From the NCBI GenBank assembly GCA_010909165.1, contig MU008150.1, forward strand, positions 62,001 to 126,000: a DNA stretch of 64,000 nucleotides. Direction: 5' to 3'. This DNA is from Anthoceros angustus. Taxonomy: Eukaryota; Streptophyta; Anthocerotopsida; Anthocerotales; Anthocerotaceae. Within the stretch, counting starts at the first letter, position 1, and the number at the start of each line of letters is the position of its first letter. Positions 11,105 to 22,006 of the stretch are shown here, piece after piece. The notes beneath the pieces were generated by a model. It ran no database searches. It was not told the DNA's origin and saw only the letters and a program-made list of their open reading frames with translations. Position numbers and translations under genes: made by a program.

Positions 11105-11703
11105 ATAGTTGGGGCTCTATCCGGTTAACCAGTTCAATTCCCGTTTTTGACTCTTCGTGGAAAAGCCCTGAATTTGATTTGAATGTATACTGCCTTTTTT
11201 GGATCCATAATGCTGGCACTATGCCCTTTCCACCGGAGTATGTCTGGCAAGGGTACGCCGGACGACCGGCGCACTGAAACAAAAGTGTGCATAAATTGAA
11301 AAGAAACCCTATTTTACTTACATTGTTCTTAGTAGAACCTGCCTTAAAGCACATCTATTTTAAAAACACTTGTTTTGGTTGATATGAGATAGGGGTGGCA
11401 ACCTTCTCTCAAAGCGCAAAAGGGGCTTTTAAGAATCGGCCGTTATTGAGAAGACACTGTTCAACGTGCTTGAAGTTCTATTTTAAGGTCTTTTATTCAA
11501 TTGAGGATTCATGCAAGACGCTCTTTTGCTGTCAATCTCCTATGACTCTAAGAAATTTCTATCTAATAGATCCAAAAAGATCTTGATCTAGACCAACACG
11601 CTAGTTGTACATATGTCCACTTTAAATACTCCTCCCATTATGTGTTTTCTTCCGTGGCCTCTTCCATGGACCCTTCTTGGGTCACTCTCCAAGGACTCTA
11701 AGT
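11105..11703. other. Intergenic, no gene seen
   Basis: There is no convincing coding frame, RNA gene or repeat here. The stretch lies between the methyltransferase remnant and the minisatellite. Confidence 0.6.
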
Positions 11704-11714
11704 TTGTGTGTTTA

Positions 11715-11762
<48 letters not shown>

Positions 11763-12243
11763 TGTGTGAGTGTGTGAGTGTGTGAGTGTGTGAGTGTGTG
11801 AGTGTGTGAGTGTGTGAGTGTGTGAGTGTGTGAGTGTGTGAGTGTGTGAGTGTGTGAGTGTGTGAGTGTGTGAGTGTGTGAGTGTGTGAGTGGCAGGTGT
11901 GTGAGTGTGAGTGTGAGTGTGTGAGTGTGTGAGTGTGAGTGTGTGGAGGTGTGTGAGTGTGGAGTGTGTGAGTGTGTGAGTGTGGTGTGTGAGTGTGAGT
12001 GTGAGTGTGTGTGAGAGTGTGTGAGTGTGTGAGTGTGTGAGTGTGTGAGGTGTGAGTGTGGAGTGTGTGAGTGTGAGTGTGTGAGTGTGTGAGTGTGTGA
12101 GTGGTGAGTGTGTGAGTGTGGCAGTGTGAGTGTGTGAGTGTGTGAGTGTGTGAGTGTGTGAGTGTGAGGTGTGAGTGTGTGTGGTGTGAGTGTGTGAGTG
12201 TGTGTGAGGTGTGTGAGTGTGTGTGAGGTGTGAGTGTGTGGTG
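11704..12243. repeat. (TG)n microsatellite grading into a GTGTGAGT minisatellite
   Basis: A pure TG run at about 11,720-11,760 passes into a nearly perfect GTGTGAGT octamer array to about 11,890. Beyond that the array is interrupted by AGGTGTG and GAGTGTGG variants. A 281-residue His/Thr/Leu/Ser frame on the minus strand is only the translation of this repeat. Confidence 0.95.
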
Positions 12244-12590
12244 TGGCAAGTGTGAGTTTACATGCGAGAGCACACAGAGCTTGTGAGCGAGGGCTATGAG
12301 CCTTGAGCTGTGAGAGGCGAGAGCACAGCAGGCTGTGAGCTGTGAGAGTGAGAGCGAAAGCCTATGAGCTTGTGAGGCGGGAGGCGACAACTTGTGAGCA
12401 CAGCAGGCGGCGGCTGTGAGCTGTGGTGAGTGTGAGAGCTTGTGAGCACAGAGGCGAGAGTCCAGGAGCTGTGGCTGAGGAGGCGAGAGCACTGTGAGCT
12501 GTGAAAGCCTATGAGCTTGTGAGGCGAGGCGACAACAGCACAACTGTGAGGCGGCGGCTGTGAGCTGAGTGAGAGCTTGTGAGCTGTGTG
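12244..12590. repeat. Degenerate GCTGTGAG / GCTTGTGAG repeats
   Basis: These are irregular variants of the same short motifs found at 1-120. They mark the left part of copy A' and probably derive from the adjoining octamer array. Confidence 0.6.
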
Positions 12591-14169
12591 GAAGGAAAAC
12601 CCCGGCTTCCGAGATTCACCCTCTAGTGGCCACATTTATCCCACGTCGCTAAGTACAATGGGTTTAGTCCCATGAGACTCTTGTTTGTCGGTCACCATCA
12701 TCCAAGGCACAAACCACACCTCTTCACACCCCAAGCTCCCTCACAGTGGAGCAACCTCAACTCACTCCACAGGGCAACCACGCCTCACCGTCTTCTCCGT
12801 CAATCCGCTTCGGACCTAGCGACACCCTACGACTATAGGTCCACACCCCGCAGTAGGTCGTAGCTACATGTAGGGACCCCCTACGTTGCAACGCGACTTC
12901 ACCACCCCGCGATCTTCTATTATTCCTTTCCCATCGCCTTCCCACAATTGGCACATCCTCAACCACCAACTCTGACAGCAACCGCGCCACTCCCGCGCTG
13001 CTCCGTCGAATCGCCGCCTCAGGACCTACAACCAACAACAAACAATTGTAGGGCCTACCCCTCCTACCACTTGTAGGAGATCTAGTGCATTGGTGGGCGA
13101 ACGCACCCTCATTCCTACATGGGGAGGAGACACCCTACCCCAACGCACGCAGGGGCGCATCCTACCACCGGTAGGGTCGCATGCACCTGGCAGTGCAGCA
13201 TAGGTTATCTCACCCTAGTTCAAGGCCTCTCCAACTTCCAGGCCCTGGCGCTCCAATTACAACCTAGCGCGCCCACAAAACTCCACATTGGCAGCAGCCA
13301 CGACACCTCCACACTGCTCCGCGAGATCTCCGCTCCTGGACCTACAATGACATCCTACAGTCATAGGTCCCGCCCTATGGCAGTAGGTCCACCGCTTATG
13401 CACATAGGGACCCCCTATGGCGCAGGGCGACTTCTCCACCCCATGATTTTGAGACCTTAGCTCAGCTTCCAGTCTCGATTTGGTGCAGATTTGGGACCCC
13501 TCCCTTAGGCTCTGACTTGGGCCTTCTTCTTACTCCTAATCTCTACTTACTCCTCTACTCAACATTCAGCTCCACATCCTCCTCAACACTCACCTCAACT
13601 CAACTCCTCATCCTCCTAATCTAACCTTACTTCAAGCTGGCCCTAGCTCGCCTTACAGACAACCGGGTCTACCTACAAGCCGCAAGTTCTTCCTTGGGCG
13701 GTTGCTATGAGTTTGCACGGGCAGGAGAACCTCCAGGAGTCTTTCCGTAGTCTACCCTCAAGCCGAGAGTTCCTTGGGCATCGCCATACACCCAAAGCAA
13801 AGCAATTTCACAACCATTCACAAGGAGCAACTGCGAGGCGCCCGCAAGGCAGGCCCTCCGCCAAGCACACCACTACGCAAACTCCCTCTCTACCGGACCT
13901 TTGCATTAGCTTGCGGTAACGAAATTCCTTCACAAGGAGCAAAGGACTCGCGAGTTTGGGGCGCAAGGCGAATATTTTCTTCTCAAAACACGCCTTATAT
14001 AGGGCTCATATATAAGGCCTCCCCTTGGCCACACCTCTCCCCTTACTTTTCCACTACGTTCTTCCTCAACCACTATAAACTAATAGCTGCCTAAAGCCAG
14101 CATTGAAGCTACTACTCCACTTGCTTCCAGCCATCATAACAACCAACATAGAATCCTCCCAAACTCCCT
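12590..14169. repeat. Unidentified repeat body, copy A'
   Basis: This is the counterpart of 121-1,612, again with a TATATA-rich stretch (about 13,986-14,015) and the repeated TAGGGACCCCCT motifs. The outer transposon is inserted at its right end, at CCCT. Confidence 0.45.
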
Positions 14170-14370
14170 AACATGATAATTTTTGAAGGGGGTGAATAAT
14201 CTCGAAGGGGGTTTTCCGCAAATAATCTCTGAAGGGGGTTTTTGATGGGCCCTAAAACAGCGTTTTGAAGGCATCTGAAAAACAGCTCGAAAAAAGGGTG
14301 TCATCCGGTAAAGTTACTACTTTCCATCCGGCCAATGTTTGTGTCGAATGGTGGTGAAACTCGAACCTAG

Positions 14371-16547
14371 AACACGATAATTTTGAAGGGGGATATCTTC
14401 TTCGGTCATCACTGACACCCCCTTGTCACGAAGAACACCTTACCTAGAACAGCATATGTGCCCTACTTTGATAATGCACACACCCTTTACGAGGTCATAC
14501 CGGTGATAAAGGCGCACTTTCAAGTGAACACCCTAGAATTGGAGCACGATGGGTGTGGGCCCGTCTAAGCTTTGTAGAATGTTTAGAGGGCTGCCATTTT
14601 ATATGTTTATTACAACGAAAACTTTTACTTTGAAGTGGTGGAACACAATGAAAACAATCACGTACTAGAGGAGTCTCATTTTAATCGTAGTAAGAACATT
14701 GCAACAAACATTTGCTAAAGGAGGGTGGTCATCGGCATCGACAATAGTCATTGAAGAGTGAGGCTGGCGACTCATCCATGCCTTGCATCGACCGAGTCAA
14801 GAACCACCGCCATATTCGGATCACGGTCCATATCGTCGCCTCAAAGTTATCGTTCTCCTCCATTGCTTGCTCGTCTTCAATAGTATCATTCACGGGCCCA
14901 CCATCGGCGGTGTGGTGCGCCACGAACATCTAGGGTTTCTTGACCCTCATCCAAAAGGTCGCCCGATCGTAGTCTTCAACCTTCGGCACTCAATGCAATC
15001 ACTTGGGCTTTAAGGCAATGCCAGCGCCCTTAAAATGAACAAAGTTAGTTGCCCATGCGCCCATGCAAGCATCCTTAATATCAACAAAGTTGAGTTATTA
15101 AAAAGATACGGGTTTTCAACCCAGAACCTATTCATTACTTAACCTTTTTCCCAAACACTAGACCAACAATCCCAAGTTACCAACTTCTTGAGCCTCTACA
15201 TATAAATTTTGTTAAAGACAGCCTATGAGGAGGCGCCGGCGGCGGCGCCATGGGCAAACATGGCGTGTTGGTGAGGCGCCGGCGGCGCCATGGCGTGTGT
15301 GCTAGGGAGGCGAGCAGGCGCACATGGGGAGGTGTGCTAGGGGAGGCGCCATGGCGGTGTGCTAGGGAGGCGCCGGCGGCCGGCGCCATGGCGTGTTGGT
15401 GAGGCGGCGGCGCCATGGCAGTGCTAGGGAGGCGCCGGCCGGCGCGCCATGACCGAGCATCTTGGGGAGGCACCGGCCGGTGGCGCCCTCCCTAGCTCCA
15501 CCGCGCCGGCAGGTGGTGCTAAGGGAGGCGCCGCCGGCGCCGCCCTGCCCACCGCCCGTAGGCCGCCGGTGGGTGGCATGTGGAGGGAGGCGCGGCGGCC
15601 GGCGCCTCCTGTGAGCTCACCGCCGTGGGGTGGGCAAGCAGGTGGTGCGGGCGGCGCCGGCCGGCCGGCGCCACCCTCCACGCACCACTGTAAACCCCGG
15701 CGGGTGGTGCGCGGATGGCGGCGCCGCGCCTCCAGCCACCCGTGGGGCATACGGCTGGTGGTGCGGCGTGAGGCGCCGGCCGGCCCGGCCTCCACCACCG
15801 ACCTTATGCCCGGCGGGTGGTGCGCGGATGGAGGCGGCCGTGGCGCACCCTCCCTCCGCGTGCCATTGTGGCCTCCACGCACCCCACATGCGTGGCACTT
15901 CCATCGAAAATTCGGTGGGCTAACCTTAGAAGCAACCTTGGAATGAAGGCCAACCTTAGAAGCAAATGCGAAATCGAGCTGACATTTGGTCGGTCAGTGT
16001 AGAGGTACTCCTCGAAACATCTGTCACGGTGGACAAAAGCGATAAGGGATAAGCTCTGTGAGTTGCATGGCTTAATACAACTGCGAGTCAAAGTGCGTGA
16101 AGATAATGATGACAATGGAGGAGAAAATTTGGACCAAGTGATGACGAAGGATTGAACTACGGGAATGAGTGGCGAAATCTCGTTTTTCGGGGTCCCGAGT
16201 TAATGTTGTAAATCAGTTCTTGATATTCTTGTGTTAGGGAAATACCACTGTGGCTTTTGTGGTGTCATAACAAAACCACATTTTCCTCCAAAAGCGAGTT
16301 CTGAGTCCCTTCCGTGAGCGGCCTTCCTCACCGTTCCTACTTTGCATTATTCCGTAGGTTCGAGTTTGTGACCACCATTCGACACAAACATTCTTTGGAT
16401 GGAAAGTAGTAACTTTCTTGGGTGACACCTTTTTGAGTTGTTTTTCGCAATGCCTTCAAAGCAGCTTTAGGGCCCATCAAAACCCCTTCATAGATTATTT
16501 GCGGAAAACCCCTTGAGATTATTCACCCCTTCAAAAATTATCATGTT
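14371..16547 (-). mobile_element. Inner AACAYGATA-family transposon
   Basis: About 2.18 kb run from AACACGATAATTTTGAAGGG at 14,371 to the inverted ATTATCATGTT at 16,547, flanked by CTAG on both sides. It lies in the opposite orientation to its host element: its beta end is on the left and its alpha end on the right. The uninterrupted alpha arm in this element reads CTCGAACCTACGGAATAATG across the site where the host's arm is split, which independently shows the empty-site sequence. It contains a GC-rich palindromic array at 15,220-15,880 and no recognisable gene. Confidence 0.8.
15220..15880. repeat. GC-rich palindromic array
   Basis: Tandem GGCGCCGGCGGCGCCATGG units with GTGTGCTAGGGAGG spacers pass into GGTGGTGCGCGGATGG units. 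This is the counterpart of 2,640-3,310. Confidence 0.8.
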
Positions 16548-16976
16548 CTAGGGAATAATGCAAAGTAGGAGCAGTGGAAGGCCGTTCACTGGGAAAAGAC
16601 ATTGTAAACTCGGTTTTGGGAGAAAATGTGGTTTGTTATGACACCACAAAAGCCGGACAGTAGTATTTCTAACGATAATCGACAACACTGTCTTCTAACA
16701 TTTCGGCTTCACTCATCCCGGGTCGTCATGACTGTCCGGACTTCTCCGTTGTCATCACTCTTTAGCGACGCACTTCGAGCGCCACGCAACTGCGGCTTCC
16801 TCCGTCTTTTGTCCACCGCACTCTGATATTCGGAAAACCCCTTGAGATTATTCACCCCTTCAAAAATTATCATGTTCTAGGGAATAATGCAAAGTAGGAG
16901 CAGTGAGGAAGGCCGTTCTATGCGGAAAAGACATTGTAAACTCGGTTTTGGGAGGAAAATGTGGTTTGTTATGACT
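16503..16976 (+). repeat. Local tandem duplication of the nested-element junction
   Basis: The segment that begins CGGAAAACCCCTTGAG, crosses the inner element's right end and CTAG, and continues AATAATGCAAAG occurs at about 16,503 and again at about 16,833. Copy A has only one. Confidence 0.75.
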
Positions 16977-17159
16977 AAAAGCCAGCAATACCATAACCGG
17001 CTGGCATGTAACTTCTGGGACCGGCAGTTTTCGGTTCAGTTCATCGTTAAGTCATCACTTCTTCGGGCTTCTCTGCATCATCTCTTTAGCGACACTTTGA
17101 CTTCGCGGTGTAACAGCCCGCAGCTCACCGCGACTATCCGTGTATAATCACCGTCGAGC

Positions 17160-18080
17160 GGATGAGGCGCCGCCCTCTGCCCACCGCCCATGGGCGCGGC
17201 CGGCGCTCACATTGCTTCTAAGGTAACCTTCATTCAAGGTTGCTTCTAAGGTTAGCCTTCATTCAAGGTTGCTTCTAAGGTTAGCCTGAATTTTCGATGG
17301 AAGTGCCGCGTGCGATGCGTGGAAAGGGAACCTGACAAACGCAGCGGAGGAAGGAACTTCCGTGGCCGGCGCCCTCCATGACCAGCGCACCACCCGTCGG
17401 GCGCGCGCTGGTGCAGTGGCGGATAGGGGCGTCCTCCTATCAGCGCACCACCCGTCGATGGGCCTACGGTGGCGGCGTGGAGAGGCGCCCGGCGGCGCCC
17501 TCCTGCACCACTAACCGTATGTCCCTGGTGGCGTGGAGGGAGGCGCCCGGCGGCAGGCGCCCTCCTCCTGCGCACCACCGTCGAGGTTTTCGGGTGGTGC
17601 GGAGGATAACAGCAGCGGCGGCGCGCCCTCCGCGCACCCGCGTAGTACCTACGGGTAGTCTTGGCGGATAGGGAGGCGCCGGCGGCGCCTCCTCTGCCGT
17701 CGATGGGCCTACGGGTGGTGTTTGGCGGCGCCCGGCCGCGCCCTGCGCGCGCACCACCGTTTGCCCACCCTCACGGTGCTTGGCGGCGTGGGGCGCCCTC
17801 CCTCACGCGCCACTCGTCGGTGGGCCTACGGGTGGTGCGGCGGAGGTGGCGGCCCCGGCAGCGCCCTCCCACCATGCCACACTCATGGGCGCGGCCCGGC
17901 CGGCGCCCTCCCTAACACCGCCCATGGGCGCCGGCGCCCTCCCTCACGCGCCACTCGTCGGTGGGCCTACGGTGGCGGCGGCGCCCCCTCAACCGCCATA
18001 CCTTGCCCATAGGCGCCCGGCGGCGCCCTCCCCTGCCCCTACCCATGGGCGCCGGCGGCGCCTCCTCCTCAATCTTTTAA
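17160..18080. repeat. GC-rich palindromic array
   Basis: This array belongs to the outer transposon and is the counterpart of 4,400-5,125. Units alternate CACCACCCGTCG, GGGCCTACGGGTGGTG and CCCATGGGCGCCGGCG. Confidence 0.8.
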
Positions 18081-18089
18081 GAAAATGAA

Positions 18090-19110
18090 TATTTAGCGGC
18101 TCAATGAATTTATAACTTGGGACCATTGGTCAAGTGTTTGGTGGAAAGGGTTCAATCTTCCTTTTTCCGCGCTCACATTGCTTGTAAGCGCTCGACTCCA
18201 TTACCTATCCTCCTTTCTGAATTTGCAGCCTTTCCCCTCGAATTTGATGGCCTTTTTCGTCTCTCATCCTTTCTTTACCGCCTCCACCTCCTTGATATTG
18301 CTAATCCCATTTTGGATCCCCCTTACCTCCTCCTTGCCTTTAGGTCCTCCCGCTCGCTGGCTCAATCTTGACCCACAAGCTTCTTTTCTTTGGCTTTCTC
18401 AAGGCCAGCGGCTTAGAAGATTCGAGTTTGAACCTTTTTCGACTCCTTGGCCTCTCCCTCCTCCCAACTCCCCTTTCTCACATCCCCCAACCACTCCATT
18501 CGCGGGGCCCTTAAATTAAGATACCTTCGCCTCACTGGTCCCCTCTTTCCTTTTCCCCCTCTCACTTCTAGACTCCGCTTTTACAAAGGCGAGGCTCGAG
18601 TTAATCCTCCCTCAGTAAATTTCCTACCACCTTCTACCGGTTCCCCCTTTCCTTCAAACTCCGCACACCATAGGTCAATTTCGTGTTAGCTCCCACCACC
18701 TCCGGATTGAGACCCGTTGGCTCAAGCCTACCCCTCCCAAGGCGATAGGATGCAAGCTTTGCTCCTTGGATCCACGAATCGAATCACACTTCCTCTTTTA
18801 TTGTCACCTATGCGATATTCGGTCTCGTTACTCTCTTCTTTTTGAATGTGCGGCTTCTCGCTGCTGATTTTCTCTTTCCACATTCCTAGGCTCTGGACTA
18901 TGTCTCTGAGCTTCTTGATCTTGGCGGTCCTTGTTGGACTCCTTGTAGTCTTTGCCTTCTTTTACGCTTCCCTCATACAGTCTGCTTCTCTAGTTCGACG
19001 TGCGTAAGTGTACTCGGTTTTAAACCTCTTTTCTGTTGTACTATCTACATCCCATGATGGTTCTTCCATCCTTAGTGGACATAAATAAAGTTGTTGTTGT
19101 TGTTGTTTGG
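18090..19110 (+). mobile_element. LINE 3' end with TTG tail
   Basis: The sequence parallels 31,800-32,868 and 34,752-35,604 and ends GGACATAAATAAAG followed by (TTG)n at about 19,077-19,110. A TTG-repeat tail instead of poly(A) is a mark of some plant LINE lineages. The copy is 5'-truncated and non-coding. Confidence 0.75.
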
Positions 19111-19872
19111 GAAAAGGTTTAGTAATGAATAGGTTCGTTCAAAACCCATATCTTTTAATAACTCAACTTTGTTGATTTTAAGGATGCTTGCATGGGCGCA
19201 TGGGCAACTAACTTTGTTCATTTTAAGACGCATTGCCTTAAAGCCCAAGTGGTTGCATTGAGTGCGGAAGGTTGAAGACTACGGCGACCTTTTGGATGAG
19301 GTCGGCAAACCCTAGATCTTTGTGTGGCGATCACAGTGGGTGGGCCCAAGAATGATACTATTGAAGGCGAGCAAGCAATGGAGGAGAACGATAACTTTGA
19401 GGCGGACGATATGGACCGCCTCCGAATATGGCGGTGGTTCTTGACTCGGTTTGGTGCAAGGCATGGATGAGTCGCGGGACTCTTCAATGACTATTGTCGA
19501 TCGATGACCACTTCCTCCTTTAGTAGTTGTTGTTGCAATGTTCTCACGACCAAAAATGAGACTCCCTATGCGATTGTTTTCATTGTGTTCCACCACTTGA
19601 AAGTAAAAGTTTTCGGTTGTAATAAACATATGAAAATAGCAGCCCTCTATGCATTCTACTAAAGCATAAGCGGGCCCACACCCTCATGCTCCAGTTCTCG
19701 AGTGTAGACTTGAAAGTGCATCTTTTATCAAAGGTATGACCTCAGAAAGGGTGTACGCATTATCAAAGTAGGGCAGATATGCTGTTCTAGGAAAGGTGTT
19801 CTTCGTGACAAGGGGGTACTGTCTCGACCGAAGGGGGTTACTATATTCCCCCCCTTCAAAAATTATCATGTT
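19111..19872 (-). repeat. Beta arm of the outer transposon
   Basis: This is an inverted, diverged copy of 1,809-2,595 and of 14,371-15,180, ending in the terminal AATTATCATGTT. Shared landmarks are the complements of GGTTTTGAACC, GCCCATGCGCCCATGCAAGC and CCCTACTTTGATAATGC. Confidence 0.75.
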
Positions 19873-21300
19873 CCCTATTTTAACAATAAACAATAGCTTG
19901 AGCTGCACACCAAAATCCTAAGAGATCTCACTCCAAATCCTAACCAGTCTGTCAGAAATCCTCCACTTGCCACAGCATTAAACTCCACAACGTCGCTCTC
20001 GCATTATTCCACAGCTGACTTCTCCAAGCCACACACTCGACATCATGAAATCTAAAGCTTGCTGGAGAAGAGACCCATGCTCTTCCCGTGGTTTGCACTC
20101 CACCCCTCCACAATTATGGCAAGCCTCCACACACACTGTCCCATGCCCAATATTTCCAGCAACGAGCTCACAATCTGGGATGGACTCCCCTGGATTGAGT
20201 GGTCCATCTCATAGATTTAAAATCATGTTGATCGCATCACGTGGATGGTGGATTGCATCTTAAATCAGATTCAAACACGCTTTAATCGTCTCACATGGAT
20301 GGTGGATTGCATTCTAAATCATTTCCAACACTGTAGTCGCGTTTATGGGCATATGGTTATTTCGCGTCCTACCACATGGGGTTGTTATATTTATTTTGTG
20401 TCCTATCATATGGGATTATTTTATGTGTTATTTCTTATCCTACCACATGAGGTTGTTTGCTATACTACCACAATGATAGATTCTAACCATGAAAGCACTA
20501 TTTCAACAAATTTAATATCTTTATTTTAGACCAATTCGAGTTGTCACAACAATGAAAGCATCTTTGTTGATTTGATGCAATGTTGTCCCATTGCGGATCA
20601 AATATTGATCGACTTGTTTAGATTTACAAACAACATGGCTTCAACTTCAAACACGTCTTTTCTCTAGTTTCTCACCCTCTTTAAGTTCTTTGTTCATAAC
20701 TACATAAGGTCGTACAATTTGTCCATGGTTGCCATATTCTAGGCCTCTCATCCTCTCATAATATCCTTTCACAACGATATGTTTTGTTCATGCAATTTCT
20801 CTATGATTGCCATAGCAACCATGTTCTAGATATGATTATGATAGTGATTATGATAGTACCTCCTCCTTCTTTTCTGTCTTGTATTCGAAGCCTAGTATTG
20901 GGATCTTGTTATCTAAGGTTATATTTTGCAAGATTAACAATTTATAGATCAGGCATCATGCACATCATCAACCGGGCACACATAATATGTGCACAAGATT
21001 GATACATTGGATGACACAAAATCCATATGGTTAATCTAGGCCCATGGTTTGTCGACATCGTAATCTCCTTTGCTCTCAGGTATCTCTCCTTTTCTCTTTT
21101 TTATTATATTCATAATATAAGTCAAAGTAAGAAAATTAAAATTGCCCATCACGAACTTATCTTCTTACTAAATTAGAATTTTAATTAATAATCTTTGTAA
21201 TACATAATAGTAAATGAATTAAATTAGAAATACTATAACAATATTTCAATAAAATTTTGCATCTGAGTGAATTTAGATTATATTAATATGGTCTTGTGGA
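19873..21300. other. Intergenic, AT-rich
   Basis: No gene was recognised. A GGATGGTGGATTGCAT motif recurs at about 20,242 and 20,298. About 21,110-21,300 is strongly AT-rich. Confidence 0.55.
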
Positions 21301-21803
21301 TAGATTATAAAATTACTGTCCAAAAAGCAGGCGTTGTAAAGGAGGCGTTAATACGACCCTCGCAGCGGCGTGCGCGGCTAAAGGGCCTGCTCCGACTGCG
21401 AGTGTTCCGTGGAGTCTGAGCAGATAAAGTGCACGTGACATCCGATAGAAGGTGCGCTGTGTGCACTCTGTGCTGATGAGTGCAGCGATAAAAGCCGACG
21501 AAGCAACTGGTCCAGCTAACTTCACCACGGGTGCTTACGATCTGGAGCCGGAGCCCATACATGTGACAAATTCTCCTGCAGTGCAGTGGGAGTCACAATA
21601 CTTCCGTTCTGCAGTTCCACGATGGCGTTGTCCCGAGTCCACAGCGTTGGACGTAAACATTCATGCTATGCTCCACGTCACGGCTGGTTCAGTCTAGGTC
21701 ACTAATGGGGAACGTCACGAACTGGAGCCCGAGCCGTAGTTCAAGCAGCTCACTCAATTCAGACGAACCTTCCTGTGAGCACTCGGATGTCGGTGGGAGG
21801 TGC

Positions 21804-21811
21804 TATATAAT
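21804..21811 (+). promoter_or_regulatory. TATA box of the desiccation-related gene
   Basis: TATATAAT lies about 200 bp before the ATG at 22,007. The region just downstream (about 21,835-21,985) recurs at about 23,715-23,845 before the truncated second copy, which suggests it is 5' leader sequence. Confidence 0.5.
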
Positions 21812-22006
21812 CCAAGGACAGGGCACAGAGAATCCCAGTGATCTGCTTCCGAATCTCAGAACCAGGTGGGTTTTGCTCTGAGAGTCTCTCTCAGTGGCAA
21901 CCATCCAGAGTGAAACCAACTGCGACTGCATTGCAGTGAACACAAAACTGATTGCGATCCGGCACGCTCCGCAGAGGCTCTTGTAAGACTGGAGGAGAGA
22001 GGAGTC

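Larger units (their letters stand above)
12470..19110 (+). repeat. Copy A' of the duplicated block
   Basis: This matches 1-5,807 in order and orientation. For example, position 200 aligns with 12,672 and about 5,750 with about 18,717. It keeps what copy A has lost, namely the complete LINE 3' end with its TTG tail and the right end of the outer transposon. It has one extra tandem duplication (16,503-16,832 repeated from 16,833). Confidence 0.85.
14170..19872 (+). mobile_element. Outer AACAYGATA-family transposon, complete
   Basis: The element starts AACATGATAATTTTTGAAGG at 14,170 and ends with the inverted AATTATCATGTT at 19,872. It is flanked on both sides by CCCT, a 4-bp target-site duplication. 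The left (alpha) arm has GAAGGGGG motifs spaced about 25-30 bp apart. The right (beta) arm, 19,111-19,872, is the reverse complement of the beta arm of the inner element (14,371-15,180). Inside are the inner element (at CTAG), a GC-rich array and a LINE 3' end. I see no transposase frame. The termini match no superfamily I know with certainty. Confidence 0.75.

Noticed and set aside
11698-12543. A 281-residue His/Thr/Leu/Ser-rich frame on the minus strand
   Set aside because: It is the translation of the TG and GTGTGAGT repeats and has no other support.
14170-19872. Long-arm terminal-inverted-repeat element pairing 14,371 with 19,872
   Set aside because: The long matching arms come from two opposite family members; flank duplications pair 14,170 with 19,872 and 14,371 with 16,547 instead.
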